Below are positions 1-9,177 of a stretch of DNA of 64,000 nucleotides, one piece after another; positions within the stretch are counted from its first letter, which is position 1, and every line of letters begins with the position of its first letter. Source of the stretch: JBDWFY01 sp965275915. Its GTDB lineage: Bacteria; Pseudomonadota; Alphaproteobacteria; Rhizobiales; Stappiaceae. The stretch covers positions 620,001-684,000 of the forward strand of contig CBDHYI010000007.1 in NCBI GenBank assembly GCA_965275915.1. The letters are read 5' to 3'. The notes under the pieces are model-generated. The model saw only the letters and a list, made by a program, of their open reading frames with translations. It made no database searches and had not been told where the DNA came from. The position numbers and the translations under genes were made by a program.

Positions 1-160
1 CCGCACCGACCGTTGGAGTGCTTTGATCCCGGGAACCTACAAAGTAGGTGGGCGCCGTGTATCCAAGTCCACGGACCTGGTCAGGGACAGCTCCCTAAGG
101 AATCAGTAAGGCCCCGGGGATAAAATGTCCTGACGCGCCGGGCAGCCCCATCCTTATTTC
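1..160 (-). ncRNA. ssrS: 6S RNA (approximate ends)
   Basis: 6S RNA sequesters the housekeeping RNA polymerase holoenzyme in stationary phase. On the minus strand this stretch folds into several helices, including CCGTG/CACGG around a short loop and the small CCTAC/GTAGG hairpin (+ strand 38-49). It lies directly behind zapA in the same direction, which is the usual alphaproteobacterial and enterobacterial position between zapA and the 5-formyltetrahydrofolate cyclo-ligase gene. No ORF with coding character covers it. Exact ends were not determined, and the 3' end may lie just outside the window. Confidence 0.72.
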
Positions 161-234
161 AAAAACCGGCTCTCATATAAGTGACAAACTCCGATATTGC
201 CAGATCAAGAATTTGTTTCCGGCAGCATCGTGGT

Positions 235-612
235 TCAGGCCTGTTCTTCGTGGCTGAGCTGATTGAGGCCCTTGGCCAGGGCTTCGATACGTTCCGCTGC
301 CTCTTCGACCTTCAAAACCAGCTTTTGCTCCTGTTGTTCCAACTGTGCTGCGGCAGACTGATCGGACTGTCTGAGCCGCTCAAGTTCAGAGCCGTAACTT
401 TCCAGCTTTTGCTCGGCCTCGAACAGCTGATCAGTCATCATCATCGCCGCCATCACCGTAAGCCGCTGGTCGCCGATTTCGCCGAAACTGTCGCGCAGAT
501 CCTTCACACAGGCGTCCAGTCGCGCGCCCAATTCGGCCACATGCTCTTCTTCACCGTCATCGCAGGCCATCCGGTAATTGCGGCCGTTAATCTCGACGCT
601 TACTTGACCCAA
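235..612 (-). CDS. zapA: Cell division protein ZapA
   Basis: ZapA binds FtsZ and bundles its filaments at the Z-ring in the cytoplasm. The 125-residue product has the short N-terminal beta region (VSVEINGRNYRMACDDG) followed by an all-helical segment with a long C-terminal coiled coil rich in Gln and Glu (about residues 60-110), as in the family. The start is a TTG, supported by GGAGG eight bases upstream and by the fit of the N-terminus to alphaproteobacterial homologues. It lies 3 bases downstream of the DUF4164 gene, so the two are probably co-transcribed, with 6S RNA behind them. Confidence 0.9.
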   Translation of the reverse strand: MGQVSVEINGRNYRMACDDGEEEHVAELGARLDACVKDLRDSFGEIGDQRLTVMAAMMMTDQLFEAEQKLESYGSELERLRQSDQSAAAQLEQQEQKLVLKVEEAAERIEALAKGLNQLSHEEQA

Positions 613-615
613 TTG

Positions 616-897
616 TCAGCCTCCATGCCCTTCAAGAACCGATCTTATAGTTTCCATGGCCGTCACAAGGCGACGTGAGACGTCCCGATTGGCCGCTTCG
701 AGCCGTTCTGACCGCGCCGTCGCCGCATCCAGTGCTTCGGCCATCTGAGCCCGGTCATCGCCCAGTTGTTGAACTTCATCGTGCAAGGTGGCAACGGTCC
801 GATCACTTTTCAACCTCCGGTCGACAGACGCTTCCAGCTCGCGCAGAGCGGACGACATCCGTGATAACGCGCTGTCCAGTCTGGATGCATCTTCCAT
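616..897 (-). CDS. DUF4164 family coiled-coil protein
   Basis: A small (93 aa) almost wholly helical, charged protein, probably one coiled coil (about residues 5-85). Family DUF4164 commonly precedes zapA in Rhizobiales; its function is unknown, though the linkage suggests a role at the division site. A longer frame opens at 948 (110 aa), but that start has no ribosome binding site. The ATG at 897 has GGGAG seven bases upstream and gives an N-terminus (MEDASRLDSALSRM) where the heptad pattern begins, so it is preferred. Confidence 0.75.
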   Translation of the reverse strand: MEDASRLDSALSRMSSALRELEASVDRRLKSDRTVATLHDEVQQLGDDRAQMAEALDAATARSERLEAANRDVSRRLVTAMETIRSVLEGHGG

Positions 898-1503
898 GGT
901 CGATCTCCCGACACGCGGCCTGTTCAGGTCGAACGGCGTCTGTTCCATTTCGCGTCTGCGCGCGGCGGCTCATCAGCGCCAGCTATTCTGGTCCTTGCAG
1001 GAACAATCTCAGACAATCCAATCCGAAGCGTCGCAGAGTGCGGTCAGAACCTCGCTCGGATCGCGTTTGCTGCGGTCCGACTTCATGAAGGAATCTTTCA
1101 ATCATCTCCAGAATAAGGAAACTTTACGCAAGTGACGAACAACCCGTCAATGGCGCAAACGCGTAATCCACGTCTCTCATACCTGACATGCACGACTATT
1201 TTCAACTTACTGTAAAATAGCATGTTTCAATGCGGCATCCTCTTTACCGATCTACCGCGATTTGCACTCCGGCTTTCCCCTGCCTGACCGCATAGTTTCA
1301 GCTTTGGTGTTTCTCGGCAGCGGGCCGATCGTACCTGAATGTCGTCGCTCATGTTGACTCGCCCTTGGTTCCTGATATTTCTCTGCCCGCTTGCCGGCTG
1401 ACTTTTGCAGACTATCGGTCTGGTTCGTGCCTGCTCACAGCACCAATTGGCAACGCCCCCCATGTCGCAGCGTTTGTCTGCGCCGGCCAAATACGGGAAA
1501 CCG
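898..1503. promoter_or_regulatory. 606-bp divergent intergenic region, DUF4164-zapA / tkt
   Basis: No coding frame here has a credible start and ribosome binding site. The region must hold the promoters of the leftward DUF4164-zapA-6S unit and of the rightward tkt gene. GANTC sites, the target of the CcrM methylase in alphaproteobacteria, occur near 1092 and 1355. I could not pick a convincing -35/-10 pair. Confidence 0.4.
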
Positions 1504-3501
1504 ATGACCGACCTTGAAAAACATACTAAGATGGCGAATGCCATTCGCTTCCTCGCCATTGATGCCGTCGAGAAGGCAAAATCCGGCCATCCCGGTCTGC
1601 CCATGGGCGCCGCAGATATCGCTACGGTACTGTTCACACGGTTTCTGAAATTCGACCCCACACAGCCGAACTGGCCGGACCGGGACCGCTTTGTGCTCTC
1701 AGCCGGTCACGGCTCGATGCTGCTCTATGCCGCTCTGCACCTTCTTGGATATGAAGACTTCACGCTCGAAGAATTGAAAAACTTCCGGCAACTGGGATCG
1801 CGAACAGCAGGTCATCCGGAATTTGGACATGGTGCGGGGATCGAAACAACAACCGGTCCGCTTGGTCAGGGGCTGGCAAATGCCGTTGGCATGGCAATGG
1901 CCGAACGGCTTCAGCGGACGCGTTTTGGCTCCGAAATTATCGATCACCATACCTATGCGATCGCTGGCGACGGATGCTTGATGGAGGGGATCAGCCAGGA
2001 AGCGATTTCGCTGGCGGGGCATCTCAAACTCAACAAACTGATCGTTTTCTGGGACAATAACGGGATCTCTATCGACGGTTCGGTCTCCCTGGCCGATTCG
2101 ACAAATCAGGAAGAGCGGTTCGAAGCTTCCGGCTGGAACACCATCAGCATTGACGGACACGATCCCAAGGCCATTGCGGAAGCCATTCGTAAAGCGCAGG
2201 CATCGACCGAAAAGCCGACACTGATCGCGGCAAAGACGACAATCGGATACGGCGCGCCCAACAAAGCCGGTACAGCCAAGTCGCACGGATCGCCCCTGGG
2301 TGGCGAGGAAATTGAAGGAACCCGGGCGGCGCTTGATTGGCCTCACGGTCCATTCGAAGTCCCGTCCGATATTCTCGATGCCTGGCGTATCGCGGGTCTG
2401 AGATCAAAACAGGCCCGCAAAGAGTGGGTCAAACGGTTTGAAGCCCTGGATACGGAAATCAGCGCCGAGTTCGACCGCCGCGTCAGAGGCGATTTGCCGG
2501 CGGGATTTGATCGGGCGGTGACTGATTACAAGAAGGCATTGGCGACGGAAAAGCCGACAATGGCAACGCGCAAGGCGTCCGAAGCCGTTCTTAAGATCGT
2601 CAATGATGTCATCCCCGAAACAGTCGGCGGTTCAGCCGACCTGACCGGCTCCAACAACACAAAAACCGAACAGACCGATCCGATTACACCGGATGATTTT
2701 TCCGGCCGTTACGTTCATTGGGGCATTCGCGAGCACGGCATGGCGGCAGCCATGAACGGGATGGCCTTGCATGGCGGCCTCATTCCCTATTCGGGCGGGT
2801 TTTTGATTTTTTCCGACTATTGCCGTCCTGCGATCCGGCTCGCCGCACTGATGCAGCAACGCGTGATCCATGTCATGACCCATGATTCCATCGGCCTTGG
2901 CGAGGACGGTCCGACGCACCAGCCTGTTGAGCAATTGGCCGCATTGCGAGCCGTACCCAACCTCAATGTGTTCCGGCCCTGCGACATTACGGAAACGCTG
3001 GAATCCTGGCAGCTTGCCCTTGCAAACAAAACAACGCCAAGCATTCTGGCGCTGACGCGGCAGAACCTGCCCGCGATCAGAACCGACTATGAAGAGAAGA
3101 ACCTCGTCAGCCAGGGCGCTTACGAGATCACCGGATCCGATGACGAAGCGCAGGTTAGCCTGTTTGCCAGCGGCTCGGAGGTTGAGATTGCCGTTCTCGC
3201 CAAGACAAAGCTCGAAAAATCCGGTGTTCCGACTCGGGTCATCTCAGTCCCCTGTTTCGAGCTCTTTGAACAGCAATCCGCCGAATATCAGGCGAGCATC
3301 ATCGGCACCGCACCGGCCAAGATAGCCGTTGAAGCGGCTGTTCGCATGGGGTGGGACCGGTTTATCGGCACAGACGGCGGCTTTGTCGGCATGAGCGGGT
3401 TTGGTGCAAGTGCACCCTATAAGGATCTCTATAATCACTTCGGTATCACGCCGGATGCCGTTGTCGGTCTTGCAAAGAAGACTTTGGACGGCTTGAAATA
3501 G
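1504..3501 (+). CDS. tkt: Transketolase
   Basis: Thiamine-diphosphate enzyme that moves two-carbon units between sugar phosphates in the pentose phosphate pathway. The 665-aa product has all family regions: the N-terminal SGHPGLPMGAA loop, the ThDP motif GDGCLMEGISQEA near residue 155, the central pyrimidine-binding domain with the GIREHGM signature near residue 410, and the C-terminal domain. The frame stays open to 1405, but the ATG at 1504 gives the family's usual length and N-terminus (MTDLEKHTKMANAIRFLA) and has a GGGA-type site. It is followed by gap, pgk and fba. A second, split transketolase lies at 60077-61893. Confidence 0.95.
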   Translation: MTDLEKHTKMANAIRFLAIDAVEKAKSGHPGLPMGAADIATVLFTRFLKFDPTQPNWPDRDRFVLSAGHGSMLLYAALHLLGYEDFTLEELKNFRQLGSRTAGHPEFGHGAGIETTTGPLGQGLANAVGMAMAERLQRTRFGSEIIDHHTYAIAGDGCLMEGISQEAISLAGHLKLNKLIVFWDNNGISIDGSVSLADSTNQEERFEASGWNTISIDGHDPKAIAEAIRKAQASTEKPTLIAAKTTIGYGAPNKAGTAKSHGSPLGGEEIEGTRAALDWPHGPFEVPSDILDAWRIAGLRSKQARKEWVKRFEALDTEISAEFDRRVRGDLPAGFDRAVTDYKKALATEKPTMATRKASEAVLKIVNDVIPETVGGSADLTGSNNTKTEQTDPITPDDFSGRYVHWGIREHGMAAAMNGMALHGGLIPYSGGFLIFSDYCRPAIRLAALMQQRVIHVMTHDSIGLGEDGPTHQPVEQLAALRAVPNLNVFRPCDITETLESWQLALANKTTPSILALTRQNLPAIRTDYEEKNLVSQGAYEITGSDDEAQVSLFASGSEVEIAVLAKTKLEKSGVPTRVISVPCFELFEQQSAEYQASIIGTAPAKIAVEAAVRMGWDRFIGTDGGFVGMSGFGASAPYKDLYNHFGITPDAVVGLAKKTLDGLK

Positions 3502-3614
3502 GCAAGAGCGGATTTCGCGGGATGCCGGTCGTCGCGGCGTCATGAAATTCATCTATTTGACGGGTAATCATCAGAACGGGCGCTCGATGACGCCGGAATG
3601 AACAGGAGGCAGCG

Positions 3615-4622
3615 ATGGCTGTTAAAGTCGCAATTAACGGATTTGGACGTATTGGCCGCAATGTGCTGCGCGCAATTGTAGAATCGGGACGGACCGATAT
3701 TGAGGTGGTTGCCATCAATGACCTGGGCCCGGTCGAGACCAACGCGCATCTGCTTCGTTACGATTCCGTGCATGGCCGTTTTCCGCAGGACGTCACCGTT
3801 GACGGCGACACAATTGACGTTGGCCGCGGGCCGATCAAAGTAACAGCCATCCGCGACCCCAAAGAGCTGCCCTGGGGCCAACTTGGCGTTGAAGTCGCAC
3901 TGGAATGTACGGGTATCTTCACTGCCAAAGAAAAGGCAACGGCCCATCTTGAAGCCGGTGCAAAACGCGTTCTCGTATCCGCCCCCTCCGCAGGTGCCGA
4001 CAAGACCATTGTTTACGGCGTCAATCACGATGCTCTGACCTCCGATGACCTCGTGGTCTCAAACGCCTCATGCACGACCAACTGCTTGTCGCCTGTGGCC
4101 TATGTGCTCAATGAAGCGGTCGGTATCGAAAAAGGGTTCATGACGACGATCCATTCCTATACGGGGGACCAGCCGACGCTCGACACAATGCACAAGGACC
4201 TGTATCGCGCCCGCGCGGCCGGCATGTCGATGATCCCGACCTCTACAGGCGCGGCCAAAGCGGTAGGCCTTGTGCTGCCGGAGCTCAACGGCAAACTCGA
4301 CGGCGTTGCGATCCGCGTTCCCACTCCCAATGTGTCCGTTGTTGACCTGAAATTCGTCGCAAAACGCGAAACCAGCGTCGAAGAAATCAACGACGCGATC
4401 CGGTCGGCGGCGGAAAACAAACTGAAGGGCGTTCTGGGCTACACGGATGCCAAGCTGGTCTCCATGGACTTCAACCATGACAGCCATTCCTCGGTCTTCC
4501 ATATGGACCAGACCAAGGTCATGGACGGTACGCTGGTCCGTATCATGTCCTGGTATGACAACGAGTGGGGTTTCTCCAACCGTATGGCCGACACGGCAAT
4601 CGAACTGGCAAAAAGAATCTAA
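3615..4622 (+). CDS. gap: Glyceraldehyde-3-phosphate dehydrogenase, type I
   Basis: Oxidises glyceraldehyde 3-phosphate to 1,3-bisphosphoglycerate with NAD in glycolysis, and works in reverse in gluconeogenesis. The 335-aa product starts with the Rossmann motif VAINGFGRIGRN. It has the catalytic SNASCTTNC block (Cys about 153) and ends in the usual WYDNEWGFSNRM region. The acidic residue in AINDLG after the second beta strand suggests NAD rather than NADP. The start has a near-perfect AGGAGG site. It lies 113 bases after tkt and is followed by its own terminator before pgk. Confidence 0.97.
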   Translation: MAVKVAINGFGRIGRNVLRAIVESGRTDIEVVAINDLGPVETNAHLLRYDSVHGRFPQDVTVDGDTIDVGRGPIKVTAIRDPKELPWGQLGVEVALECTGIFTAKEKATAHLEAGAKRVLVSAPSAGADKTIVYGVNHDALTSDDLVVSNASCTTNCLSPVAYVLNEAVGIEKGFMTTIHSYTGDQPTLDTMHKDLYRARAAGMSMIPTSTGAAKAVGLVLPELNGKLDGVAIRVPTPNVSVVDLKFVAKRETSVEEINDAIRSAAENKLKGVLGYTDAKLVSMDFNHDSHSSVFHMDQTKVMDGTLVRIMSWYDNEWGFSNRMADTAIELAKRI

Positions 4623-4660
4623 TCTAGGATCCTTGCTGCGGCACATGTCAGACACAGTCC

Positions 4661-4694
4661 GTGCCGCCGGATCCATTCGGCGGCACTCTTTTTT
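4661..4694 (+). terminator. Rho-independent terminator after gap
   Basis: Stem GTGCCGCCG/CGGCGGCAC with a six-base loop, followed by CTTTTTT. It sits 39 bases after the gap stop and just before pgk, so gap and pgk may be partly uncoupled. Confidence 0.88.
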
Positions 4695-4724
4695 GAAACG
4701 GCAGCAAACAGGAAAGTCGGATCG

Positions 4725-5921
4725 ATGGCGGGCTTTAAAACACTGGACGATAGGGGCGCTCTCGCCGGAAAACGGGTTCTAGTCCGCGTTGACCTCAATG
4801 TTCCGATGGAAAGTGGCAGAGTGACCGATGCCACCCGCATCGAGCGCGTGCTGCCGACAATCAGGGAAATCGTCGATAAGGGCGGCAAGGTCATTCTGCT
4901 GGCTCATTTCGGCAGACCGAAAGGCGCGCATATACCGGAAATGTCGCTGAAACCGGTCGCCGCCGCCGTTGCCGACCATTTGGGAAAGCCGGTTGCTTTT
5001 GCCCCGGACTGCATCGGGGATCCGGCAAGGAGCGCTGTTAATGCCATGGCAGACGGCAGTGTTCTCCTGCTTGAGAACACTCGGTTTCATGCGGGAGAGG
5101 AAAAAAATGACCCCGGCTTTGCAAAGGCGCTGGCGGCCAATGGCGACATATTTGTGAATGACGCCTTTTCCGCCGCCCATCGCGCTCATGCATCGACGGA
5201 AGGCCTGGCCCGTGCCCTGCCCGCTTGCGCCGGACGGACAATGCAGGCCGAGTTGGAAGCACTCAGCACAGCCCTGACGACACCCGAGCGCCCCGTGCTT
5301 GCCGTCGTCGGCGGCGCCAAGGTCTCCTCGAAGATCGAGTTGCTGGAAAATCTGGTGACCAAAGTCGACATGCTGGTCATTGGCGGCGGCATGGCCAACA
5401 CATTCCTGGCGGCCCAGGGCAAGGATGTCGGCAAATCGCTTTGCGAACACGACCTCACCGAGACGGCAAAAAAAATCAGCGCCAAGGCGTTTGATGTGGG
5501 CTGCGACATTATTCTCCCGGTCGATGTTGTGGTGGCGAAGGAATTCAAGGCCGGAGCGGACAGCAGAACGGTCGGATTGGATGCCGTCGAACCCGACGAC
5601 ATGATCCTTGACGCGGGAGCGGCGTCCATCGCCAACATTTCGGCCAAAATCGATAAAGCCGAAACCCTGGTTTGGAACGGTCCCCTGGGCGCTTTTGAAA
5701 TCGAGCCGTTCGACAAGGCAACGGTGGCGGCCGCACAGCACGCAGCCCAGGCAACAAGTTCAGAAACGCTGACGTCGGTTGCCGGAGGCGGCGACACGGT
5801 CGCGGCGCTCAACCACGCCGGCGCAGCATCATACTTCTCGTATGTCTCCACGGCCGGAGGCGCTTTCCTGGAATGGCTGGAAGGCAAGGAATTACCGGGA
5901 GTGAAGGCGTTGGAAAATTGA
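4725..5921 (+). CDS. pgk: Phosphoglycerate kinase
   Basis: Transfers the acyl phosphate of 1,3-bisphosphoglycerate to ADP. The 398-aa product is standard length and has the substrate-binding RVDLNVP motif near residue 23, the LAHFGRPKG motif, the NDAFSAAHRAHAS segment, and the nucleotide-binding C-domain with VVGGAKVSSKI and VAGGGDTVAAL. Start ATG is preceded by GGAAAG. It is separated from gap and fba by terminators on both sides, so it can be transcribed alone, although the gene order tkt-gap-pgk-fba is typical of Rhizobiales. Confidence 0.97.
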   Translation: MAGFKTLDDRGALAGKRVLVRVDLNVPMESGRVTDATRIERVLPTIREIVDKGGKVILLAHFGRPKGAHIPEMSLKPVAAAVADHLGKPVAFAPDCIGDPARSAVNAMADGSVLLLENTRFHAGEEKNDPGFAKALAANGDIFVNDAFSAAHRAHASTEGLARALPACAGRTMQAELEALSTALTTPERPVLAVVGGAKVSSKIELLENLVTKVDMLVIGGGMANTFLAAQGKDVGKSLCEHDLTETAKKISAKAFDVGCDIILPVDVVVAKEFKAGADSRTVGLDAVEPDDMILDAGAASIANISAKIDKAETLVWNGPLGAFEIEPFDKATVAAAQHAAQATSSETLTSVAGGGDTVAALNHAGAASYFSYVSTAGGAFLEWLEGKELPGVKALEN

Positions 5922-5984
5922 GATGTTAACCCATTTCAAACATATTTATGGAGTCGCACTCCATTTAATTGATTTAAGTGCAGG

Positions 5985-6014
5985 CGCCGCGTCTTTCAAA
6001 ACGCGGCGTTTTTG
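5985..6014 (+). terminator. Rho-independent terminator after pgk
   Basis: Stem CGCCGCGT/ACGCGGCG with an eight-base A/T-rich loop and a TTTTT tail, placed between pgk and fba. Confidence 0.88.
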
Positions 6015-6066
6015 ATAGAACACAGCAACAAGTCTATTTGATCAAAAAAGAAAGGGTGACGCCCAG

Positions 6067-7092
6067 ATGAGTGAGCATCTTGAAGATATTGCCGTGGCCA
6101 TGGTTGCAGATGGACAAGGTATTCTTGCTGCGGATGAAAGCACCGGAACAATCAAAAAGCGCTTTGATCAAATCAACGTCGAATCGACGGAGACGAACCG
6201 GCGCGACTATCGCGAAATGCTGTTCCGGTCCGAGGGGGCGATGCAAAACTGCATCTCCGGCGTCATCCTGTTTGACGAAACGCTGCGCCAGTCCGCACGC
6301 GACGGAACGCCGCTTGTCGACCTGATCAAAGCGGCCGGTGCCGTTCCCGGCATCAAGGTCGACAAAGGTGCAAAGGCTCTGGCCGGCTTCCCGGACGAGA
6401 AGGTCACCGAAGGGCTGGACGGCCTGCGCGAGCGTCTGGCCGAATATTACGATCTGGGCGCCCGCTTCGCCAAATGGCGGGCGGTCATCAATATTTCGGA
6501 GGATAATCCCACCGCAAACGCCGTTCAGGCCAATGCCCATGCCCTGGCGCGGTACGCGGCTCTTTGCCAGGAGGCCGGTATTGTTCCGATTGTTGAACCG
6601 GAAGTCCTGATGGACGGTTCGTCCGCGACCCATGACGCGGAGACCTGCTACGAAGTCACCGAAGGCGTTCTGAACGCTGTGTTCAGCGAACTTTATCAGG
6701 CCGACGTTCTTCTGGAAGGCATGATCCTGAAACCGAACATGGTGATCGCCGGCAAGGACTGTTCCGACCAGGCACGTGCCGACCAGGTCGCGGAACTGAC
6801 CGTCCGCTGTCTGAAATCAACGGTCCCGGCAGCTGTCCCCGGCATTGCGTTCCTTTCCGGCGGTCAGAGCGAAAAACAGGCAACGGAAAATCTGTCCCTG
6901 ATGAATGCCATGGGCAATCTGCCCTGGACACTGACCTTTTCTTACGGCCGCGCACTGCAACAGGCTGCGTTAAACGCGTGGCAGGGCAAAGATGAGAACT
7001 GGGAAGCCGCACAGGCCGCTTTTTCCCACCGGGCCAGAATGAACGGCCTCGCCGCCCGGGGCAAATGGTCCGCCGATCAGGACACAGCCTGA
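6067..7092 (+). CDS. fba: Fructose-bisphosphate aldolase, class I
   Basis: Cleaves fructose 1,6-bisphosphate to dihydroxyacetone phosphate and glyceraldehyde 3-phosphate through a Schiff base, without metal. The 341-aa product has the class I N-terminus with GILAADESTGTIKKRF, the WRAVINI segment, and the Schiff-base lysine in ILKPNMV (about residue 222), plus LSGGQSEKQATENL near the C-terminus. Class I rather than the zinc class II enzyme is common in Rhizobiales. It is last in the tkt-gap-pgk-fba block and is closed by a strong terminator. Confidence 0.96.
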   Translation: MSEHLEDIAVAMVADGQGILAADESTGTIKKRFDQINVESTETNRRDYREMLFRSEGAMQNCISGVILFDETLRQSARDGTPLVDLIKAAGAVPGIKVDKGAKALAGFPDEKVTEGLDGLRERLAEYYDLGARFAKWRAVINISEDNPTANAVQANAHALARYAALCQEAGIVPIVEPEVLMDGSSATHDAETCYEVTEGVLNAVFSELYQADVLLEGMILKPNMVIAGKDCSDQARADQVAELTVRCLKSTVPAAVPGIAFLSGGQSEKQATENLSLMNAMGNLPWTLTFSYGRALQQAALNAWQGKDENWEAAQAAFSHRARMNGLAARGKWSADQDTA

Positions 7093-7113
7093 AGATACGC
7101 CCTAAGCCGACGT

Positions 7114-7147
7114 AAAGCGGGGCGCCTTGGCGCCCCGCTTTGTTTTT
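7114..7147 (+). terminator. Rho-independent terminator after fba
   Basis: Thirteen-base perfect stem (AAAGCGGGGCGCC and its complement) with a two-base TT loop, followed by GTTTTT. This is the strongest terminator in the window. Confidence 0.92.
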
Positions 7148-7183
7148 GCAACAAAAACCGTTAAACCAGCCGATAGTAAGGTA

Positions 7184-7227
7184 CTGGAGCAATTCTCGCG
7201 ATCTTTGGATCGCGTGAAATGTTCCAG
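7184..7227. repeat. 44-base long hairpin, possible dispersed intergenic repeat
   Basis: Twenty-base arms (7184-7203 and 7208-7227) around a TTTG loop match at 17 of 20 positions, with one of the rest a G-U wobble. There is no T-tract, and a good terminator lies just upstream, so it is not a terminator for fba. It resembles dispersed palindromic intergenic elements of Rhizobiales, but only one copy is seen in this window. Confidence 0.5.
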
Positions 7228-7285
7228 ACCTCTGTTTTGGCACGTATCGGCCGCAATCCGCCGATCAAACTGCTCCGGAGTTTTT

Positions 7286-7924
7286 GTGTTTCGTCCCCGT
7301 CTTTTCCTTATCACCCCTCCGAAATATGACCCTTCGGAATTCGGAGATGTTCTGCACGCAGCACTTTCGGGCGGTGACGTCGCATCCCTTTTGATTACGG
7401 GAGAACCCGATCAGCCGGCATTTTTAAGAGAGGCATCCAAAGTCCTGACTCCGATTGCCCAGAAGCACGGTGTTGCCGTAATGGTGCACAACGACACTCA
7501 GGCAGCGGGCTATTCCAAGGCCGATGGCGTTCATGTCGATACGGGTGTGGAGAATCTCTCTCTGGCACTGGACAGTTTTCACCCCGAACGTCTGGTTGGT
7601 GCCGGTGGGATTTCCGGACGACATGATGCCATGATCATCGGTGAAACCGAGACAGACTACATATTTTTTGGACGGCTCGATCTTCCCGAACGTGAAGAGG
7701 CGCACCGCAAGAATTTTGAGTTTGCCGAATGGTGGGCAGAGGTATTCGAACTGCCGGCTGTCGCCATGGCCGGCCTTTCCCCAGCCTCGGTCGAGACAAT
7801 CGGATCTACAGGCATCGATTTTGCCGCAATCAGGGACTATGTTTGGGCTCACTCAGGCGGTCCCGGAGCTGCTGTTTCAGAAGCAAATGCCATAATGGAT
7901 CGATGTGCTGTCGAGGAGCCATAA
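7286..7924 (+). CDS. Thiamine phosphate synthase (ThiE/TenI) family protein
   Basis: A 212-aa TIM-barrel protein of the ThiE/TenI family, which couples the thiazole and pyrimidine halves of thiamine. Visible blocks are RLFLITPP at the N-terminus, VHNDTQAAGYSKADGVHVD, LVGAGGISGRHDA, and DYIFFGRL. The standard ThiE phosphate-binding block is diverged, so substrate is uncertain. The frame is open upstream to 7127, but that start lies inside the fba terminator. The GTG at 7286 has CGGAG five bases upstream and gives a family-like N-terminus. No other thiamine gene is nearby. Its stop overlaps the start of the SEL1 gene. Confidence 0.75.
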   Translation: MFRPRLFLITPPKYDPSEFGDVLHAALSGGDVASLLITGEPDQPAFLREASKVLTPIAQKHGVAVMVHNDTQAAGYSKADGVHVDTGVENLSLALDSFHPERLVGAGGISGRHDAMIIGETETDYIFFGRLDLPEREEAHRKNFEFAEWWAEVFELPAVAMAGLSPASVETIGSTGIDFAAIRDYVWAHSGGPGAAVSEANAIMDRCAVEEP

Positions 7925-8979
7925 TGATCAGATCGACGTTGACGGCAATTCTGATTGCGGGCCCAACCGTGGTGCTTGCAGCAGCGATCCAGGTGCAGAC
8001 GACCGTTGAACGCCCGGACGCCCGAACCAATCAGGCATTTTCACTGTTCAACAAGAACGACGCAAAGCCGACCGTTCTGCCAATGCCAACACAGTTCGAC
8101 CCGCCCCGCCCTATCAAAGTGGAAGGCAGCGATCGTGACTTTGCTTATGGCGCATTTCAGCGCGGCTATTATCTGACCGCGCTACAGATCGCAACCAGCG
8201 AAGCAGAGGACGGCGATGCTGCAGCCCAAACGCTGCTTGGCGTCATTTACGATACCGGTTCAGGTATTCCGCAAGATGAAACGAAGGCGGCTGAATGGTA
8301 TAAAATTGCCGCAGAAAACGGCAACCCGCAGGCAGCCTATCATCTTGGCCAGTATTATCTGCTTGGCCGGGGCGGTCTTGAAAAAGACAGCGGCAAAGCG
8401 GCGGAGAACTTCATTCGTGCATCGGACGCCGGGATTTTTGAAGCGTCATACAATCTAGGTCTGCTCTATCTTTCCGGCGAAGGCATCGACCGTGATGTGA
8501 ACAAGGCGAAAGAACTGCTTGAGCAGGTTGCGCATGAGAACGATCCCGATGCCCAATATGCTTTGGGCACAGCGTATTTCGATGGTGACTTCGAAGAAGC
8601 AAACGAAGGTCAGGGGGCTTTCTGGCTCGGCAGAGCGGCGCGAAACGATCATATCGGCGCGCAGGTGCGGTATGGCATTTTGCGGTTTGAAGGGCGCGGC
8701 GTTGCCCCCGATGAAAAGGAAGGTGTGTCCTGGTTGTCCAAAGCGGCCAATGCCGGTAACCCTGTTGCCATGAACCGCCTGGCCAAGGCATTGAAGGCCG
8801 GCCGCGGGGTTAACGAGAATGTGGTTGAAGCAGCCAAATGGCACCTGATCGCCCGCCGGTATGGCGTTGAAGACACCGAGCTTGATGAGCTTGCCGAAAC
8901 TTTGCCGCCGGAAGACCAGGCAGAAGTCGGCAGACGTGTTCAGGAATGGTTCGGCAGGCCCGTATTGGTGCAAAGATAG
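7924..8979 (+). CDS. Exported SEL1-repeat (TPR-like) protein
   Basis: The 351-aa product has a signal peptide (MIRSTLTAILIAGPTVVLAAA), a 50-residue linker, then about six SEL1-type repeats from residue 75 to 320 (patterns such as GDAAAQTLLGVIYDTGSGIPQD and NPQAAYHLGQYYLLGRGG). SEL1 repeats make superhelical protein-binding scaffolds; in alphaproteobacteria exported examples affect envelope and exopolysaccharide functions. The partner is unknown. The start ATG overlaps the stop of the ThiE-like gene (TAATG) and has GGAG upstream, so the two are translationally coupled. Longer upstream frames lack a site. Confidence 0.85.
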   Translation: MIRSTLTAILIAGPTVVLAAAIQVQTTVERPDARTNQAFSLFNKNDAKPTVLPMPTQFDPPRPIKVEGSDRDFAYGAFQRGYYLTALQIATSEAEDGDAAAQTLLGVIYDTGSGIPQDETKAAEWYKIAAENGNPQAAYHLGQYYLLGRGGLEKDSGKAAENFIRASDAGIFEASYNLGLLYLSGEGIDRDVNKAKELLEQVAHENDPDAQYALGTAYFDGDFEEANEGQGAFWLGRAARNDHIGAQVRYGILRFEGRGVAPDEKEGVSWLSKAANAGNPVAMNRLAKALKAGRGVNENVVEAAKWHLIARRYGVEDTELDELAETLPPEDQAEVGRRVQEWFGRPVLVQR

Positions 8980-9177
8980 TCGTCTTCTTTCAATATCTCC
9001 CGCAATATCTCAGGAAAAACCAGCGGAGAACCCGCGATGCCGGTCCGGTCAGCGCTTTTTTCTTGAAACGTCCGGCTTTTTATGGTGCACAGACCCGGCG
9101 CGAAACGGCGGATCGGACACCTGACCCACCGGCCGGCACGCGCAAGACATAACCTCGTCGATGTGGTCGCAAGTCAA

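Noticed and set aside
4779..5741. Leftward 320-codon frame inside pgk
   Set aside because: Pure antisense shadow of pgk with no domain and no ribosome binding site.
7127..7285. Longer N-terminus for the ThiE-like protein
   Set aside because: The ATG at 7127 lies inside the loop of the fba terminator and the extra 53 residues come from the hairpin region.
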